From Rattus norvegicus (lineage: Eukaryota > Chordata > Mammalia > Rodentia > Muridae), in contig NC_086037.1 of assembly GCF_036323735.1 (NCBI RefSeq), positions 58,603,502 to 58,667,501 of the forward strand: DNA of 64,000 nucleotides, written 5' to 3'. The position numbers and the translations under genes are program-made. Within the stretch, counting starts at the first letter, position 1, and each line of letters begins with the position of its first letter. Below the pieces are notes generated by a model. It ran no database searches, was not told the origin of the DNA, and saw nothing but the letters and a program-made list of their open reading frames with translations. Positions 10,736 to 23,220 of the stretch are shown here, in pieces.

Positions 10736-11794
10736 TCCTAAAAGAGTCAATATATGTATGTGGTATAAGGGATTTAATCTAAAAAAGGGCTAGGACCCAG
10801 GTCTGATGTGACCGCACACATAAGCTGTGATTCCTGATGAGCTGTGGCCCGTGGGTCTCCTTGGTTATCAGGCGCTCTGCCAGTGTTTTCTCTACATTAT
10901 CTCAGAACATTCCTCCAAACAGCCCTACAATGAATGTATACAAGATCACGGAAATGTCTATATTTAAATAAAATCTGCAAAAAAAAAAAAAAGAGACCAC
11001 GCTTTTCCAATGCTGTCCATAACTTCCTTTTTGATGTGGGCAAACACTCTCTGGGTGTCCTCTCTTTTAAGCCATTCCTTTTTCTCTCTCTCTCTCAAGC
11101 TCAATTCATGAATATAAATAACTGGTTTGCTCCTACCCCAAGAGTCTTGCGGAAAATTCTTTACCACCAGAACTGGGCACACACACTCCAGAAGCAAAGG
11201 CTGCAGACAGTTAAAAATAGGAACCCCTGGTGTCTGTCTGTTGGGATCCCACCTCAATTAAAGTTGGCTGGGTGGTACTGGACCACTGGACCACTCTGCT
11301 CTTTAGGGTGCTGCCACATGGGTTTCATATTGCTGTTAGCTTAAATGCCCCCAGAAGTGTTGTCTACCACTGAAGGGAGCATGGCGTGAACACCACGTGG
11401 TAGTATGACCAACCAATCATGGAGTCTTCTAGACAGAGTCACGTTAGCAGATGGATCTGCGTTACCCCCATTGCCATATTTTATTAGAAACGAAACTAAT
11501 ACACAATGCAACAGGAAGAAACATTAGCATGAACAAACATCCTATTCTCACCAGTTACCAATGAAAAAGTTCTGCTCCCCTTGTTTATCCTTTTTACTGT
11601 GTTTCTGCTAATTTTCTGGTGTCAGATTAAATAAATTCAGACAAGTCACAGTCAAATTGGAAGAGCACAGAAGAATTGGAAGAACAGACCTCGACTCTGA
11701 AACTGTGATGGTTTTGTTTTGTGTACTCAGCACAACCCAGAATCACCTGTAAAGAGGTTTTAGTTTAGTGAGGGACTGTCTAGACCAGGTTGGC

Positions 11795-12514
11795 CTGTGT
11801 GCATGTCTGTCTGTCTGTCTATTTGTGAGTGTGTGTGTGTTTGTGTATGTCTGTATTTGTGTGTATGTAAATGTGTAGATATGTATGTATATGTATATAT
11901 GTATGTATATGTATTTGTGTATATATGTGCGGGGTATGTATACGTATGTGTATGTGTGTATGTGTGTTTTGTGTATATATGTGTGTTTGTGTATGTAAAT
12001 GCATGGATATGTATGTATATTTATGTGTGTGTATATATATGTGTGTGGTATGTTTGTGTGTATGTGTATGTATGTGTTGTATGTGTGTTGTGTATATATG
12101 TGTGTTTGTGTATGTAAATGCATGGATATGTATGTATATATATGTGTGTATATATATGTGTGTGGTATGTTTGTATGTATGTGTGTGTATATATGTGTTT
12201 ATGTATATGTGTGTTTGTATGTATGTAAATGTGCAGATATGTATGTGTATATGTGTGTGGGGGCATATGCGTATATATGTATAAATGTGTGTATGCATGT
12301 GTATTTGTGTATATGTAAATGTATATATGTATGTGTGATATGAGTTTGTGTGTATGTGTATGCATGTATGTAAATGTGCGGATATGTATGTGTATGTGTG
12401 TGGGGGCATATGTGTATATATGTATATATGTGTGTATGTGTGTGTATGCATGTGTATTTGTGTATATGTAAATGTATATATGTATGTGTGTATATGAGTG
12501 TGTGTGTGTGTATA
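11795..12514. repeat. Complex TG/TATG satellite-like array, about 720 bp
   Basis: It is almost wholly T, G and A in the plus strand, made of TG, TATG and TGTA steps. Higher-order copies are visible: blocks with CATGGATATG recur at 12002 and 12121 (119 bp apart), and blocks with GGGCATA recur at 12261 and 12404 (143 bp apart). Long open frames on both strands here are products of the repeat, not genes. Confidence 0.9.
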
Positions 12515-12564
12515 TTTGGATAGGGGTCTTTATTTTGAGTGTGCTAACTGATATAGAAAAAGAT

Positions 12565-12830
12565 CCAACTTAAAAGTGGAGAGCTCCATTGGCTGGCGTG
12601 GGGTCCTTGACTGTATAAGAATAGACAATGTTAGCTAAGCTCTAGGCATGGTGCATTCATTCTCTTTGCTCTTGACTGTGGATATGACATCGCTTCAGCT
12701 TCCTGTCTTGATTTTCACCCAAGGAAGGGGTGCAATCTTGACCTGTGACTTAGAACAAACTCTCCTCCCTAAGTTACTTTTCACAGTGTGTTTATCCCAG
12801 CAACAGGAATGAAGCTAGTTCAGGAGGTGA
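12565..12830 (+). repeat. Unassigned rodent interspersed repeat, family X copy
   Basis: It shares its 3' segment (CTCCCTAAGTTACTTT, then TTTATCCCAGCAACAGGAA) with copies near 31.2, 35.7 and 40.6 kb, and in reverse near 13.9 and 56.0 kb. I recognise the family as common in rodents but do not name it. Confidence 0.5.
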
Positions 12831-13349
12831 TCTTGCTCTTTACGGATATTTCATCCCACTTTCTCCTCAGCTAAAGCAGGGTGACACATCTTAACAATCT
12901 TGATTGCCACTGTCTCTGCGCAACAGGGGACCTGTGAGAGGCAGAAGAGCTATGGCAAGGCAAGGAAGGCCTTGGCAGGGTGATGCCATGGTACGGTGGA
13001 GTCAGACTCAGCTGCACATAGCAGGGGCCCATGCCTGTGTGCTCTAGAGGAAAAAAATGTGCTGACTGTTCTCCACTTTCAATGACTGCCTATACCTTTA
13101 TCCAAACTAACTGCTGAGTTTTACTGCTCAGTGAATGGACTTCTGTGAAAATACAAAGAAAAGACCCAGCTTAAAATAGGGACATAAAATAATGTTAGTT
13201 CTTGCCTTTCTTTTTTATTTAATCTGCAAGGGTGAACACTTTGGTGACTTGGGGGTTAACAAGGGTTTGGACTTTAGATCCCTGGTGTGGTAGAGAACTT
13301 TACAAGTGGTTCTTCTGCGGCACTGGGAAAGCAAGCAAGCAAGCAAACG

Positions 13350-13550
13350 AGGGGTTAGGGCTGTAGAACAATGGAAGAGCCTTTGTCTAGCATCCATAAA
13401 ACCCTGGGTTCAAGCCCAGGATCACATTAACAAGGCCCATGCAATACCAGCACTTGGGAGGTGAAAGTAGGACGCTCAGGAAGTTCATGGTGGTCCTTGG
13501 CTACAGAGTTTGAGACCATCCTGCCTGCCCTTCCCCCAACTCAATCTAAA
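13350..13550 (+). repeat. B4-type SINE (ID-like head plus B1-like body)
   Basis: An ID-like head (GGGGTTAGGGCTGTAGAACAATGG, then CCCTGGGTTCAAGCCC) is followed by a B1-like part (ATACCAGCACTTGGGAGG, then TACAGAGTTTGAGACCATCC). Confidence 0.6.
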
Positions 13551-13894
13551 GGGGGAACATGGTTTAACAAGCTTCCATTGAGCATTCCAGGTATCTGTTA
13601 CTTTCACTTTTTAGATACACTTCTGGAGTTCGTATAAACACATGGTTTCCCAGCAACACTGAAAGGTTAAGACTGAGAAGAAAAGCTTCCTCTACACGAA
13701 GCACCAACCAACCAAGATGCCCACATTTTCCAGGCTGCCATCTCAGCCAATCATTCAACCTAACCAACACTGCTCGCAGGAAGAAACTTATTCCATGTCC
13801 CTCAGAAGTCTGTTTCTGTCTCTGCAGCCCGCTTCTCCCTGACATCTCTGTGCTGTTCCGCCTGGCCCCTGTCTCAGACCTCTCCCCCACCACA

Positions 13895-14200
13895 TTCCAG
13901 TTTGCCTTTCTGTTGCTGTGATCAACATCACGACCAAAAGCAACTTGGTTTGCCAAGCAGTTTGACTTACACGTCCATGCGTCCATCATTGAGAGGGCCA
14001 GAGCAGGAGCTTAAGAAGGAACTGAGGTAGAAACCATGGCGGAACATTGCTGTGGCTTAATCACTGTTTTGCTCCAGAAGCTTTTGAACATGGCCCAGGT
14101 CATTAGTAACATCACACTTAAGTCGGGCCAATTCCAAGTATCCTGAGTGACGAGTGGTAGCCATTCCCTATGAAATCCCAAATCACTGGCCTCCACATTT
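13895..14200 (-). repeat. Family X repeat copy, reverse orientation
   Basis: It starts CCTTTCTGTTGCTGTGATCAAC and ACCAAAAGCAACTTGG, the reverse complement of the 3' end shared with the other family X copies. Confidence 0.5.
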
Positions 14201-14399
14201 GGCCTCCACACTGTTCATTCAGCCTCTGAATCTGAGTATTTGGGAGGTTCGTTCAAGTCCAACATTAGATACAACCTCTTTTCCTATATCCATAAAGGTC
14301 ACTCTTCACTTGGCCCTTCTCCTCCTCATGAGATATCAGCCCATCCTTTTAAGTTTATAAGACAACACGGGATCATGGAGCCACCATAGACTCTTGACT

Positions 14400-14640
14400 C
14401 TTGCAACTCCCACGTATTTACTTACTTAGTTATTGAACTATACTTGCAAGTCATCTGCCTTGGCATTGAGCTCACTGAGGCTGGCCTAGAACCTCTGATC
14501 CTCCTGAATCTGTCTCCCCAGGGCTGCAGTTGTTTTGTTTTTAAGAACTAGAACCGGAACTACATAGCAGAGCCTTCCCGAATTCATGATCCTCCTGCTT
14601 CTGCCTCTGCCTCTTGAATGCCAGGTTTATACCGTGAAGC
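14400..14640 (-). repeat. B1-like SINE fragments, reverse orientation
   Basis: GAGGCTGGCCTAGAACCTCTGATCC and GATCCTCCTGCTTCTGCCTC are reverse B1 segments. Two partial copies lie in tandem. Confidence 0.5.
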
Positions 14641-15999
14641 CCAGACTTAATTATCAAACTACCCTGCTGAGGACTTGAGCTCTGTGTCAAAATGAACAAA
14701 AGGGGGCTTAAACTTTTCTGAGGCTTTAGAGTCCCCGTGAAGAGACAAAGAAAACATTTCCCATCTCCCCTTCCTTCTCACTTAATGGAAAATATGGAAA
14801 GGTCCTTAGAAAAAGTAAAATATTTCAGCTAAGAGAGAGAACTCTGAATAGGACATTTAAAAGCTGTAAAGAACACTTAACGCATAGGATCCAAACAAGC
14901 ACAAAAGGGAAAAAGAAAGAAAGATTAAAAAGGCACAATGTATTGAAGAATTTTACAGAAAACATGCAACCTTAAATCAGTAAGTCAAAAACCCCTATAA
15001 TGACCCACTGTATACATTCTATTAGTTTTATAGACACTAACACAGAAGACACATTCTTTGTATTTATTTGTGGAACACGTGAGTGTGTTTTTACAAAGGC
15101 ATTAAGTGAATTAAAAGCACCCCAAATTTAAAAACCTAAGGCTCGACCTTGCTGTCTACGTAGCTATAAATCCACATGCTGTTATAAGAGCAGTCATGTA
15201 TGTTAAAAGCAAATACATAAACCAGAGGAGAGCATGCTGGATACTTCAACGTGAGCTCTTAAAAGCCTTCTGAGAGAAGAAATGACTTCTACAGGGAGCA
15301 GGGCAGACCACATAAACTCCAAGCACACAATGAATGACCTTAAGGCACTGTCTGCCCTTTTCTTTATTCTGCATGGAGGAGGCGGATGGCAGAAAATGGA
15401 ACATGTGCAGGAAGGAACCTCCCTTCTTATGTTTGTGGCTTTAAAACGTACTCTGGAAACAGACAGTGAACTTGGTCTAAGGTAATCTCTATAGGCTCTT
15501 CTTATTTCCAAAACCTAAGTTTGGTGAAGAACTCAATTTCACTTTTGAGAATCTGTGATCCCAGAGCAAAAGAAAAATCCAAGGTCCCTGGATTTAATAA
15601 GAGCTCATCACTCCATCAAACCAAATGCAGGGCTCCTTTTGAGCTCACAATATTTTCCGCTACTATTTAGGTCCCATGGCTGTGAAGGCAGCTCAGACCA
15701 AACTTAATTAATTGAAAGAAACAACTTGAAAACTTTAAAACCCACAATAATCATTTGATTAACAATTTCTTTCCTCATCGAGGGAGACCACAGCCCTCAG
15801 CTTGGTGACCTTGTCATTGATACGCAAGGGTTTCAATGTGACCGTGACAATCCCATTAAGGGCACCTAGGCTCTGTGAATCTCTTGGAGAGATTTTCAAG
15901 GGCCCACTTCTTCTTTGAATGCTGGGGTATTGAACCTCAGACAACAGACCTCCTGAAAATGATACTGACAGTCATTCACAGCTATTTAAAGACCTTCTC

Positions 16000-16107
16000 G
16001 GGGCTGGGGATTTAGCTCAGTGGTAGAGCGCTTACCTAGGAAGCGCAAGGCCCTGGGTTCGGTCCCCAGCTCCGAAAAAAAGAACCAAAAAAAAAAAAAA
16101 ATAATAA
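16000..16107 (+). mobile_element. Young ID SINE (BC1-derived)
   Basis: The head GGGGCTGGGGATTTAGCTCAG, A box TAGCTCAGTGGTAGAGC, B box GGTTCGGTCCC and an A-rich tail are intact. A perfect 13-bp duplication, TAAAGACCTTCTC, flanks it at 15987-15999 and 16108-16120. It was mobilised by L1 machinery after tRNA-Ala/BC1-type transcription. It is not a tRNA gene. Confidence 0.95.
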
Positions 16108-17083
16108 TAAAGACCTTCTCCATGACTGTCAACAATGAGTTGCTTTTCTCAGCCTGGGATTGGGGCGGCTGACACTGCCACTCTCCCGATCCCATAGGTT
16201 TTTCATCCGTGCCTTGATGGGAGCTCAGTGCATTAAGGCGATGCTACTTCTGAACTGCCAGCGTTGCATGGCGGGCTGAACGGCCTAGCTGTTTAATGTG
16301 CAAATTTGGAAAGACCGCCAGTGATTCAGTCTACTTAACTGGACTTAGTCCAGAGAACTTTCCAGCCAACTGGGATTGGGTCTCTAATTTACAGCTGGCA
16401 AGCCACTCTGTTAAATACTTCCAGGTCCTTAATAGTAACTGTTTAATGTCTACCTTTAACACAAGAGCCACCTGCCTTTCAGACACAGCGCTCTGCAGTT
16501 CTGACCGCAGGGTGCATGGTTATAAAATTCACAGCTTCTTAAGCTAGAAAACCACAGAGGAGACTGGAGCCTACCAACTGCCCTCTGAAGCAGGGGGGCT
16601 AGCTTCTGCCAAGGGCACCCAATATAATCTTATAATGTTAGGTAGATAACTGGCTTTTTCCTTAGCTTCTGTTTTTTTACTTTCTGTTAAAATTTACACA
16701 CTTCTTCTACGAGGTTTATATTGGTTTCATTATTGAAAACTTATTTTTTTTTAAATGAGCGCATGAGTTTTCTAAGTTGTCTCATGAAAATCCAACTTCA
16801 CAGATAGGTTTTAAAGATTGGCTTTTACTGTATGTGAGGAATCATGTTCCTTGTCTTCCATTGTGTATTTGATTTTGTTTGTTTCTAAGTGTGCGGGTTT
16901 GGGAAAGCGCCCATAGAGGCCGGAATTAAACCTTGTGTGTTGCTCCCTGGTATTCTCAACCTTGATCCGTAGGACCCTGCGGTCCTCTGTTGGTCTGGAG
17001 CTCCTAGTTTATCAATGAGGATAAACAGACTGGCCAGTGAACTCCAGCATCCCCCATCACACCCACCCTGGTGCTGCTACCAC

Positions 17084-17180
17084 AGCTGGCTTTTCAATGT
17101 GAATTCTGGGGACCAAATTTGGGTCATCACCTATACGCAGCAAGCATTTTATCAATGGAGCTAGCCTTCTAACCCCATAA
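17084..17180 (-). repeat. B2/B3 SINE fragment, reverse
   Basis: TTTTCAATGTGAATTCTGGGGACC and TTTATCAATGGAGCTAGCC fit a reversed B3 3' half. Confidence 0.5.
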
Positions 17181-17464
17181 TGAGCTTGGTTGCTTTAAAC
17201 ACAGTGAGAGCCATGTCTCTGGGATATATCTTGTACCCTACCCAAGCAAGGGTTTCCAAATGTTTTCTTTCATTTAAAGTTGATGTTAATATTATACAAA
17301 GATGTTATCAGCCCTCAGATTGTAGGCGGATATTCTAATGTCAGCTGGCAAAGGATGGACTATATCCTCTTGTCTAGTTGTAACCCTCAATATGGTCTCT
17401 CGGAACATTGCTTCTCATGCTCGGAAACAATGTCTGGGATTCCGATGTAAAGGTTTAGCTTGTA

Positions 17465-17580
17465 TAAGTGACACAGGCCTATAGTCCCAGACACTCTGTA
17501 GCTGAATCAGATGAACTTTAAGTTCAAGGCCATCCTGGGCAACTTATTGAAATCCTGTCCCCAACTAAACACACAAACTT
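17465..17580 (+). repeat. B1-like SINE, diverged
   Basis: CAGGCCTATAGTCCCAGACACTC and TTCAAGGCCATCCTGGGCAAC follow the B1 order. Confidence 0.55.
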
Positions 17581-17712
17581 ACAAAAAGAATTTTTGCAGG
17601 TCTTGTTCAGGTAAACACAACTATAGTGAGTTCACTAGTGCAAGAACCAAAAGAGATCATCACTGCTTCAAGTTCTGAGAATAGCTTATTTTAACAGGCT
17701 ATTGAATCTTAA

Positions 17713-17715
<3 letters not shown>

Positions 17716-17764
<49 letters not shown>
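17716..17764. repeat. (TG)n microsatellite
   Basis: About 24 uninterrupted TG units. Confidence 0.95.
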
Positions 17765-17767
<3 letters not shown>

Positions 17768-18570
17768 ACTGAGGATTAAACACATGCATTCTAGAGCATG
17801 CCCACTAGACTATCACTGAACTATAGCTTCAGACTTTTAGGTAACTATTTAAAGATTTTTTTTAAAATATAAGTTTATGTGGTTTCTGCAACCCCACTAT
17901 ATGTTAAAATGTATCCAGTTTTCCTCACCTTCTGTGTAGAGAATTGAGTCTAGACAAGCAACAATAATACAATGCAGGAAGTCATCTGAAGAGCAGCTTC
18001 AAAGGTGTGGGCTAAGTCACTGTATCTCTGGGAGGGTTTTAAGTCATTCCTGGGTCTAACAAAGAGAAACAGTGCTTACTGATCCACCACACAAGTGTGG
18101 GCCATGAATTAACCTGAGGCTCCAGTTTCAAACAGGATATGGCGTCTCAAACAAATCATCAGTTAATGCTCAAGCTCCTTGGGAATGGTTGTCTCTCACT
18201 TGAGGGCTACATCAGCTAATCTGAACCCCTTGCGTTGTCTGTTTTCACTGAATGCATGCTTCTTGGCTACTGTCCTATGGTCTATGCTGACTCATCTCAC
18301 AGAGCACTTTTACCCATTACATTACAGCTATCTTACATAGGGGAGGACTGAGGCAGAATTATCGCAAGGGCAGGAGCTAGGGGAAAAGCACAGGGCTTAT
18401 TGGCGGTGCTTGTACATGGTCACCTCGCTAATCAATGTACCCATCTGCTTGGACCCTTGACCCATAGCATCTCCCTTTGCCAGAAAGTACAGGGTAAGTT
18501 ATTTATCATAGTAATTCTTTCTCATTTATATTCTCTCTTTGTGTCCCAATATTCTCTCTGTCTGTCTGTG

Positions 18571-18658
18571 TCTCCCTCTCCCTCTCTCCCTCTCTCCCTC
18601 TCTCCCTCTCTCCCTCTCTCCCTCTCTCCCTCTCTCCCTCTCTCCCTCTCTCCCTCTC
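18571..18658. repeat. (CCCTCT)n polypyrimidine tract
   Basis: Near-perfect CTCTCC repeats on the plus strand, directly joined to a reversed B1. Confidence 0.95.
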
Positions 18659-18778
18659 AGGCCTTTGTGGGCCTGAAAAGCACTGTGCCGGCCCAGGCTG
18701 GCCCCGAACTCACAGAGATCAGCTTGCTTCTGCTTCCAAAGTGCTGTGATTAAACATGTGCACCACCACATTCAGCTC
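18659..18778 (-). repeat. B1 SINE, reverse
   Basis: CAGGCTGGCCCCGAACTCACAGAG and GCTGTGATTAAACATGTGCACC are the reverse-complement B1 blocks. Confidence 0.7.
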
Positions 18779-19304
18779 ACGGTAATTCTGTAGAGTTTTT
18801 TTTTTTTTCCAGCCTTGCACATTAACCTGAGGTCAGCCTATGTCTCCCTTCCCGTTGCTAACTCCCAAGGCTGCTGTGTGCTTAGCTTTAGGGTTCCTTT
18901 GCTGTGCTATCAAATACCACTGGGCTTGCAGGGAGTTAAACCTGCCTGTCTGCAGCCTGACACTGCCGAGGGGGAGGGGAAATGTTCAAAACTAAAGGTA
19001 AAGCCGTTTATATTTTTTTTTTTTTTAAGAGGAATGCTATGAAGGATCTGGGAGATCGGATTTCAGGTAAAGACTAGCAGCCTTGCTGCCCTGCCTTCTG
19101 GGATCACTCTGTTCTGGAGATAAGGATGATGTCATGCTGCTCCTGAAGAATCCTCTTTCATTCGTAGGAGAGCTTGCTGGAGGACGGCTGTTTCACCGCC
19201 GCCTTGTGCCAGACACACAGAGACAGACAGCCCAAGGGACAGAAAAGAATGAATGAGAGGCACAAAGCAGCAAGAACTTTCTCCTCAGCCAGACACACCT
19301 TGGG

Positions 19305-19378
19305 CTGGGGATGTAGCTCAGCAGTAGGGAGGTGGCCTAAAGCACAAAGCCCCAGGATGGGTCCCCAGCACCACAAGC
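19305..19378 (+). repeat. ID-like SINE, diverged
   Basis: TTGGGCTGGGGATGTAGCTCAGC and GGGTCCCCAGCACCACAAGC give the ID head and B-box region without a clear duplication. Confidence 0.65.
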
Positions 19379-19975
19379 AGTTAATCAGCAAAGGAAAAGA
19401 ATCTGAGTTTTACACCACCAAGGTCTCCTAACACTGTTTATTAAGCAAGCCTTTCCCACAGTACTGAAAGAAAGATCTTAGCCATTGATCTTGGCTGATC
19501 TCTATATCAATCTTAAAATGGGAGGACATTAACTTTTCATCCTCAGCCCAAAACTCAGCAGTGGTGGTTAATACAAAGGCTTCTAACTGTGTTCAGCCCT
19601 AAGTGGGAGCCCATGTCAACTGCTCCAAGGCTCAGGGACATTACAGAAAAGGAAGCTGAGAGAACATAAGGGTGGAGCATGGGGTGGCGCAATGCTGTCT
19701 TCTGGACACACCCTGACTCCTGCTCATAACCCCACAGCAGCCATGGTTACTTACATGTAATAATCATATACATATAAACTTACACTAGTTTGAGCCTATC
19801 ACAGTTCCACCATGGAGGGGCTCCCAGAGGAGCCTTTGGCTTTTAGTGGTTGCTTGGGAAGTTGATGGAGCCACTCTTCCAGTAAATGACCCCATACCCA
19901 TGCTCAGGAAAGTAATTGTAATTAAACTCAATCACACATCACATCACATGCACCATGAGTGTGAGCATACGTGTG

Positions 19976-19978
<3 letters not shown>

Positions 19979-20012
<34 letters not shown>

Positions 20013-20175
20013 GCATAAAATAGTAGGAAGAGGGGGATATGTTGGGAAGGAGAAGGGACTCAATGGTGAGGGAGGAGATAAGGGAGGGTAAGGAGGTGGT
20101 GGTTATGACTATCCAAATATACCATGCACATCTATACACTGTCAAAGGACAAAAAGAAAGAAAGAGAAAGACAAA
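19979..20175 (+). repeat. (CA)n followed by an old L1 3' end
   Basis: CA repeat at 19979-20009, then a purine-rich GGGGGATATGTTGGG region and CACTGTCAAAGGACAAAAAG, as in old rodent L1 (Lx-like) 3' ends. Confidence 0.4.
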
Positions 20176-21310
20176 GCCCAGCATGTACATATCTGTCTAC
20201 TTCAGATGAAACCAGTAGTTTTTTTTTTCCCCAAAGAAGCTATGTGTAAGTTTTAACCCTAGCTGTCAACTGTTTTTCATTTCTATCACTTTACTATATA
20301 ATTCTTATGTCCCCAGGCACACACACTGAAGTGTTTGGGGATACAGAATTAAAGACAGGCAAATCCAATCATCGAACACAACCAACCACACACAATACCC
20401 TCAACACTATTGAAACATAAGCTCGCCCTAAGTCCTCCAGATAACCAACAAGTTCATAAGTTTAATGAGAGATTTTTCAGCCCTCCTGCCAGACTTTTGC
20501 TGCTGAGAGTGAGTCGAAGAGATGGAAACTGTCTGGTTTCATAAAACCTGTATCTGCTGTGATCTCAGAAAGCAGACCACTGCCAAGTCTGTGCTGATTT
20601 CTTTGGGGGCTAGGACTTGCGCGTGCACATGACTGGCCTTCACTCTGAGCAGTGCAGAAATGTAGGTTGTTTGCCTGTGGCCTGAGTCTGCGTGTCAGGG
20701 CAGGAACGTGACGGATGAATTTAAATCGTGCATAAAATTTACTCAAGGCTTGAGATGGTCCTAAAATCCCAGCATCAGCCCCAGGAATGCCCCTTGGCCA
20801 ATGAGGAGCCCTATGACAGGGTGACAGCCACCTGTTGGAAATGGAGAATCCAGATAGCACCAAGGATGCAGAGAGAGGGGACATGTGTAACACAGCAATT
20901 TTGAAACAGGACTGGATCATGACTTCGTGATAAAGGGAAAGTCTGTTTTCCATTTAGATTAAACTCTTGAGTTGCCTATGAAGACATCCTATAAAACCTT
21001 GACATATAAAAATAACCAGAAGCAGAAGGTACTTTTATTTGGTGTGAGGCCATGTACTTGTTTCTCGGGGTTAACTGACAGCAGTCAATTACTCCGGGGA
21101 TTGTATAATTCTCCTTTGATTACAAAACATGCAGGGATATAGAGAAAGATCTGGGACCCCACATGCTGGGGGAGCAAAAATCACCTCCCTCGGTCTGGTG
21201 AGCTCCTGAGATGGCGTCTGAGTATCTTATATGTAAACCACTCATGCCCACAGTGGGTTAAGAGGCACACAAGGGTCCCAGAGAGTGTTTCAGGACTCAA
21301 AATGTGTGAC

Positions 21311-21625
21311 TGGGGTGATGGCTCAGCATTTAGGAGTGCCTGTTTGCCATCTGGGCTTGGTGGTGCTTACCTTTTAACCCCAGCACTCTAGGGGCAGAGG
21401 TAAGTGGATTTCTGTGAGGTGAGGCCAGACTGATCTACCTTGTAAGTACCAGACCAGCCAGAGCTACAAAGCAAGCTGGCATTCTATTTGCAGCACCCAC
21501 ATTGGTCATCCTTAATAATCTGTAACTCCAGCTTCAGAGGGTCTGATGCCCTGTTCTGGTCTTCTCAGGTACCTATACATACATGCACATACTGACACAC
21601 AGTTACACATACATAAATAAAAAAT
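21311..21625 (+). repeat. B2-like SINE interrupted by a B1 SINE
   Basis: A B2 head (GGTGATGGCTCAGCATTTAGG) stops near 21351. A B1 body follows (TTGGTGGTGCTTACCTTTTAACC to CAGCCAGAGCTACAAAGC), then the B2 3' half resumes (GCAGCACCCACATTGG, to CATACATAAATAAAAA). Confidence 0.65.
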
Positions 21626-22229
21626 TAAAGAGGTGTGTGGATTCAAATGTTAGTCACCATAGTTAACTTTACTCTATATGGTCCTAAGAGATAATTAAGT
21701 ATCATGAGAATAACATATACTGAAGAATCGAAGGAGAGGGGGAAAGGTGTATGTAATGGTTTGAAGGGAGGAAAGGGATTAAAGTCATAATCAAATTATA
21801 ATCTCTGAAACAAAAGAACACACACGCTTTATCATGTGATGGTGTTTGCTCCACACTTTAAAATTTTCCTCCTAGTATTCTAGAATGTCCTACATACTAT
21901 GTCAGTGGTGGAAAGCTACAAAGAGAAATAAGTTATCATATGATAAAGTCGGGATTCAGGCATTACAAGAACACCCTTGACAAGCTGGGACCCAGGAAAT
22001 CTGAGCGATCCATTTAACGTCATACAGGAGCCATTCAGCCTGATCACCAACAGCCATTTTCTGTCTTGCCTTGAAGCTTTCCCCAGGTAGAGGCAAAGAC
22101 CTGTTCCTTATACGTTTTAGCAGCTGATGGTTGCTGAGGGAGGGAGTCAGTCAGCTTTTGGTATGAGCTTACTGGCAGATCACCCGCATCCTAGTGGATG
22201 GTCCCACATCCATTGCACATATGAGCATC

Positions 22230-22560
22230 ATTAATTGGACTCAGAGTTATGAATAGCAGAAAAAAGCAAGATATGGAGTTGTGGTGAAGACAAGATGGGG
22301 TCCAGGGGCAAGCTGGAGGGATGTATATAATGACGGGTAGATATGATGGAATTGTACTATAGAGAGCTGTGGGGTTTTCAAAGAATAGACACAAAGTATT
22401 GTTTTTAAAACACAAATCCATAATGGGTTATAACACATTGAAAAAAAGGGAGAGGAGTCCAGGGGTAGTAGGAGGGAACATTTGAGGTGAAGAAGGATAG
22501 GGCCAAGATACGTCATACGTGTGTCAGCAACTGTCAAAGAATAAATAAAATATTCAAAAA
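22230..22560 (+). repeat. Probable old L1 3' end (Lx-like)
   Basis: A purine-rich tract with GGGGAGAGGAGTCC-like runs ends CAACTGTCAAAGAATAAATAAAA, as old rodent L1 3' ends do. A similar, shorter remnant lies at 21720-21825. Confidence 0.4.
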
Positions 22561-23204
22561 GACTCCAACCATAAAGGTTGGGCAACACAGTTTGCATTTT
22601 AACCCCTGGTGCAAGTTCGGTATCTAAGATAGACCTGGGTATTGAATAGGTGCCAATGGGTTTTTAGTGTTTTTAAAATTAGATTCTGTTGTCTAAGGAT
22701 ATAATGTAAAATGTTAGACATCAAGAGGGACATAGAGAGGAACAGGTCTCTTTGATGATAGTTATGGGAACCAGTGCATCCCGAGGAGGTTGAAGATGGG
22801 ACATCGCTAGAACCTTGCCAGGTTATGACATAATGCACATTGAGTGGGAAAGAAAGAGGGGCATCGTCCTTACAGGGCTGCCCTTGAGTGTCTGGCAGAC
22901 ACAGCTTTCTGCTGAATTTCACATTGTAACCAGAACCGAGACACAGGCAAGGCCATGAGAGGCATGCTGTCCGAAGACTTGTTTCTGAGACTGGAACAGC
23001 ATTTTTCTTTTCGCTGTGTTCCCACATTCTGATTTCAGCATCCCACAGGATTGTAAAACATATTCAACATTTTTATATTGGAGTGAACATATTTTTGGCT
23101 CCCAAAGTGTCCATTTTGGTTCAACTCATTGTCTTTGTATGAAAGGAAAAATGAACTTTATTTAACTCCCTTTAAAGAACAATGCCATGGATCACTTGGA
23201 CATT

Positions 23205-23220
23205 AAGATTAAGTCTACTT
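23205..23220 (+). repeat. L1 target-site duplication, 5' copy
   Basis: AAGATTAAGTCTACTT, identical to 29650-29665. The inferred first nick, TCTT/AA on the opposite strand, is close to the L1 endonuclease consensus TTTT/AA. Confidence 0.93.

Noticed and set aside
11743..12451. Long open frames (up to 210 codons) on both strands
   Set aside because: They are translations of a TG/TATG repeat (His/Thr/Tyr or Val/Cys/Tyr strings), not proteins.
16000..16080. Possible tRNA gene
   Set aside because: A and B boxes are present, but the A tail and target-site duplication show an ID SINE derived from BC1/tRNA-Ala.
18571..18658. Regular repeat that might suggest a CRISPR array
   Set aside because: It is a simple hexanucleotide repeat with no spacers in a mammalian genome.
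20477..20953. 158-codon minus-strand frame
   Set aside because: No family pattern, no splice or promoter support, and it lies deep in an intron.
22599..23027. 142-codon minus-strand frame near the L1
   Set aside because: No conserved motif; probably chance.
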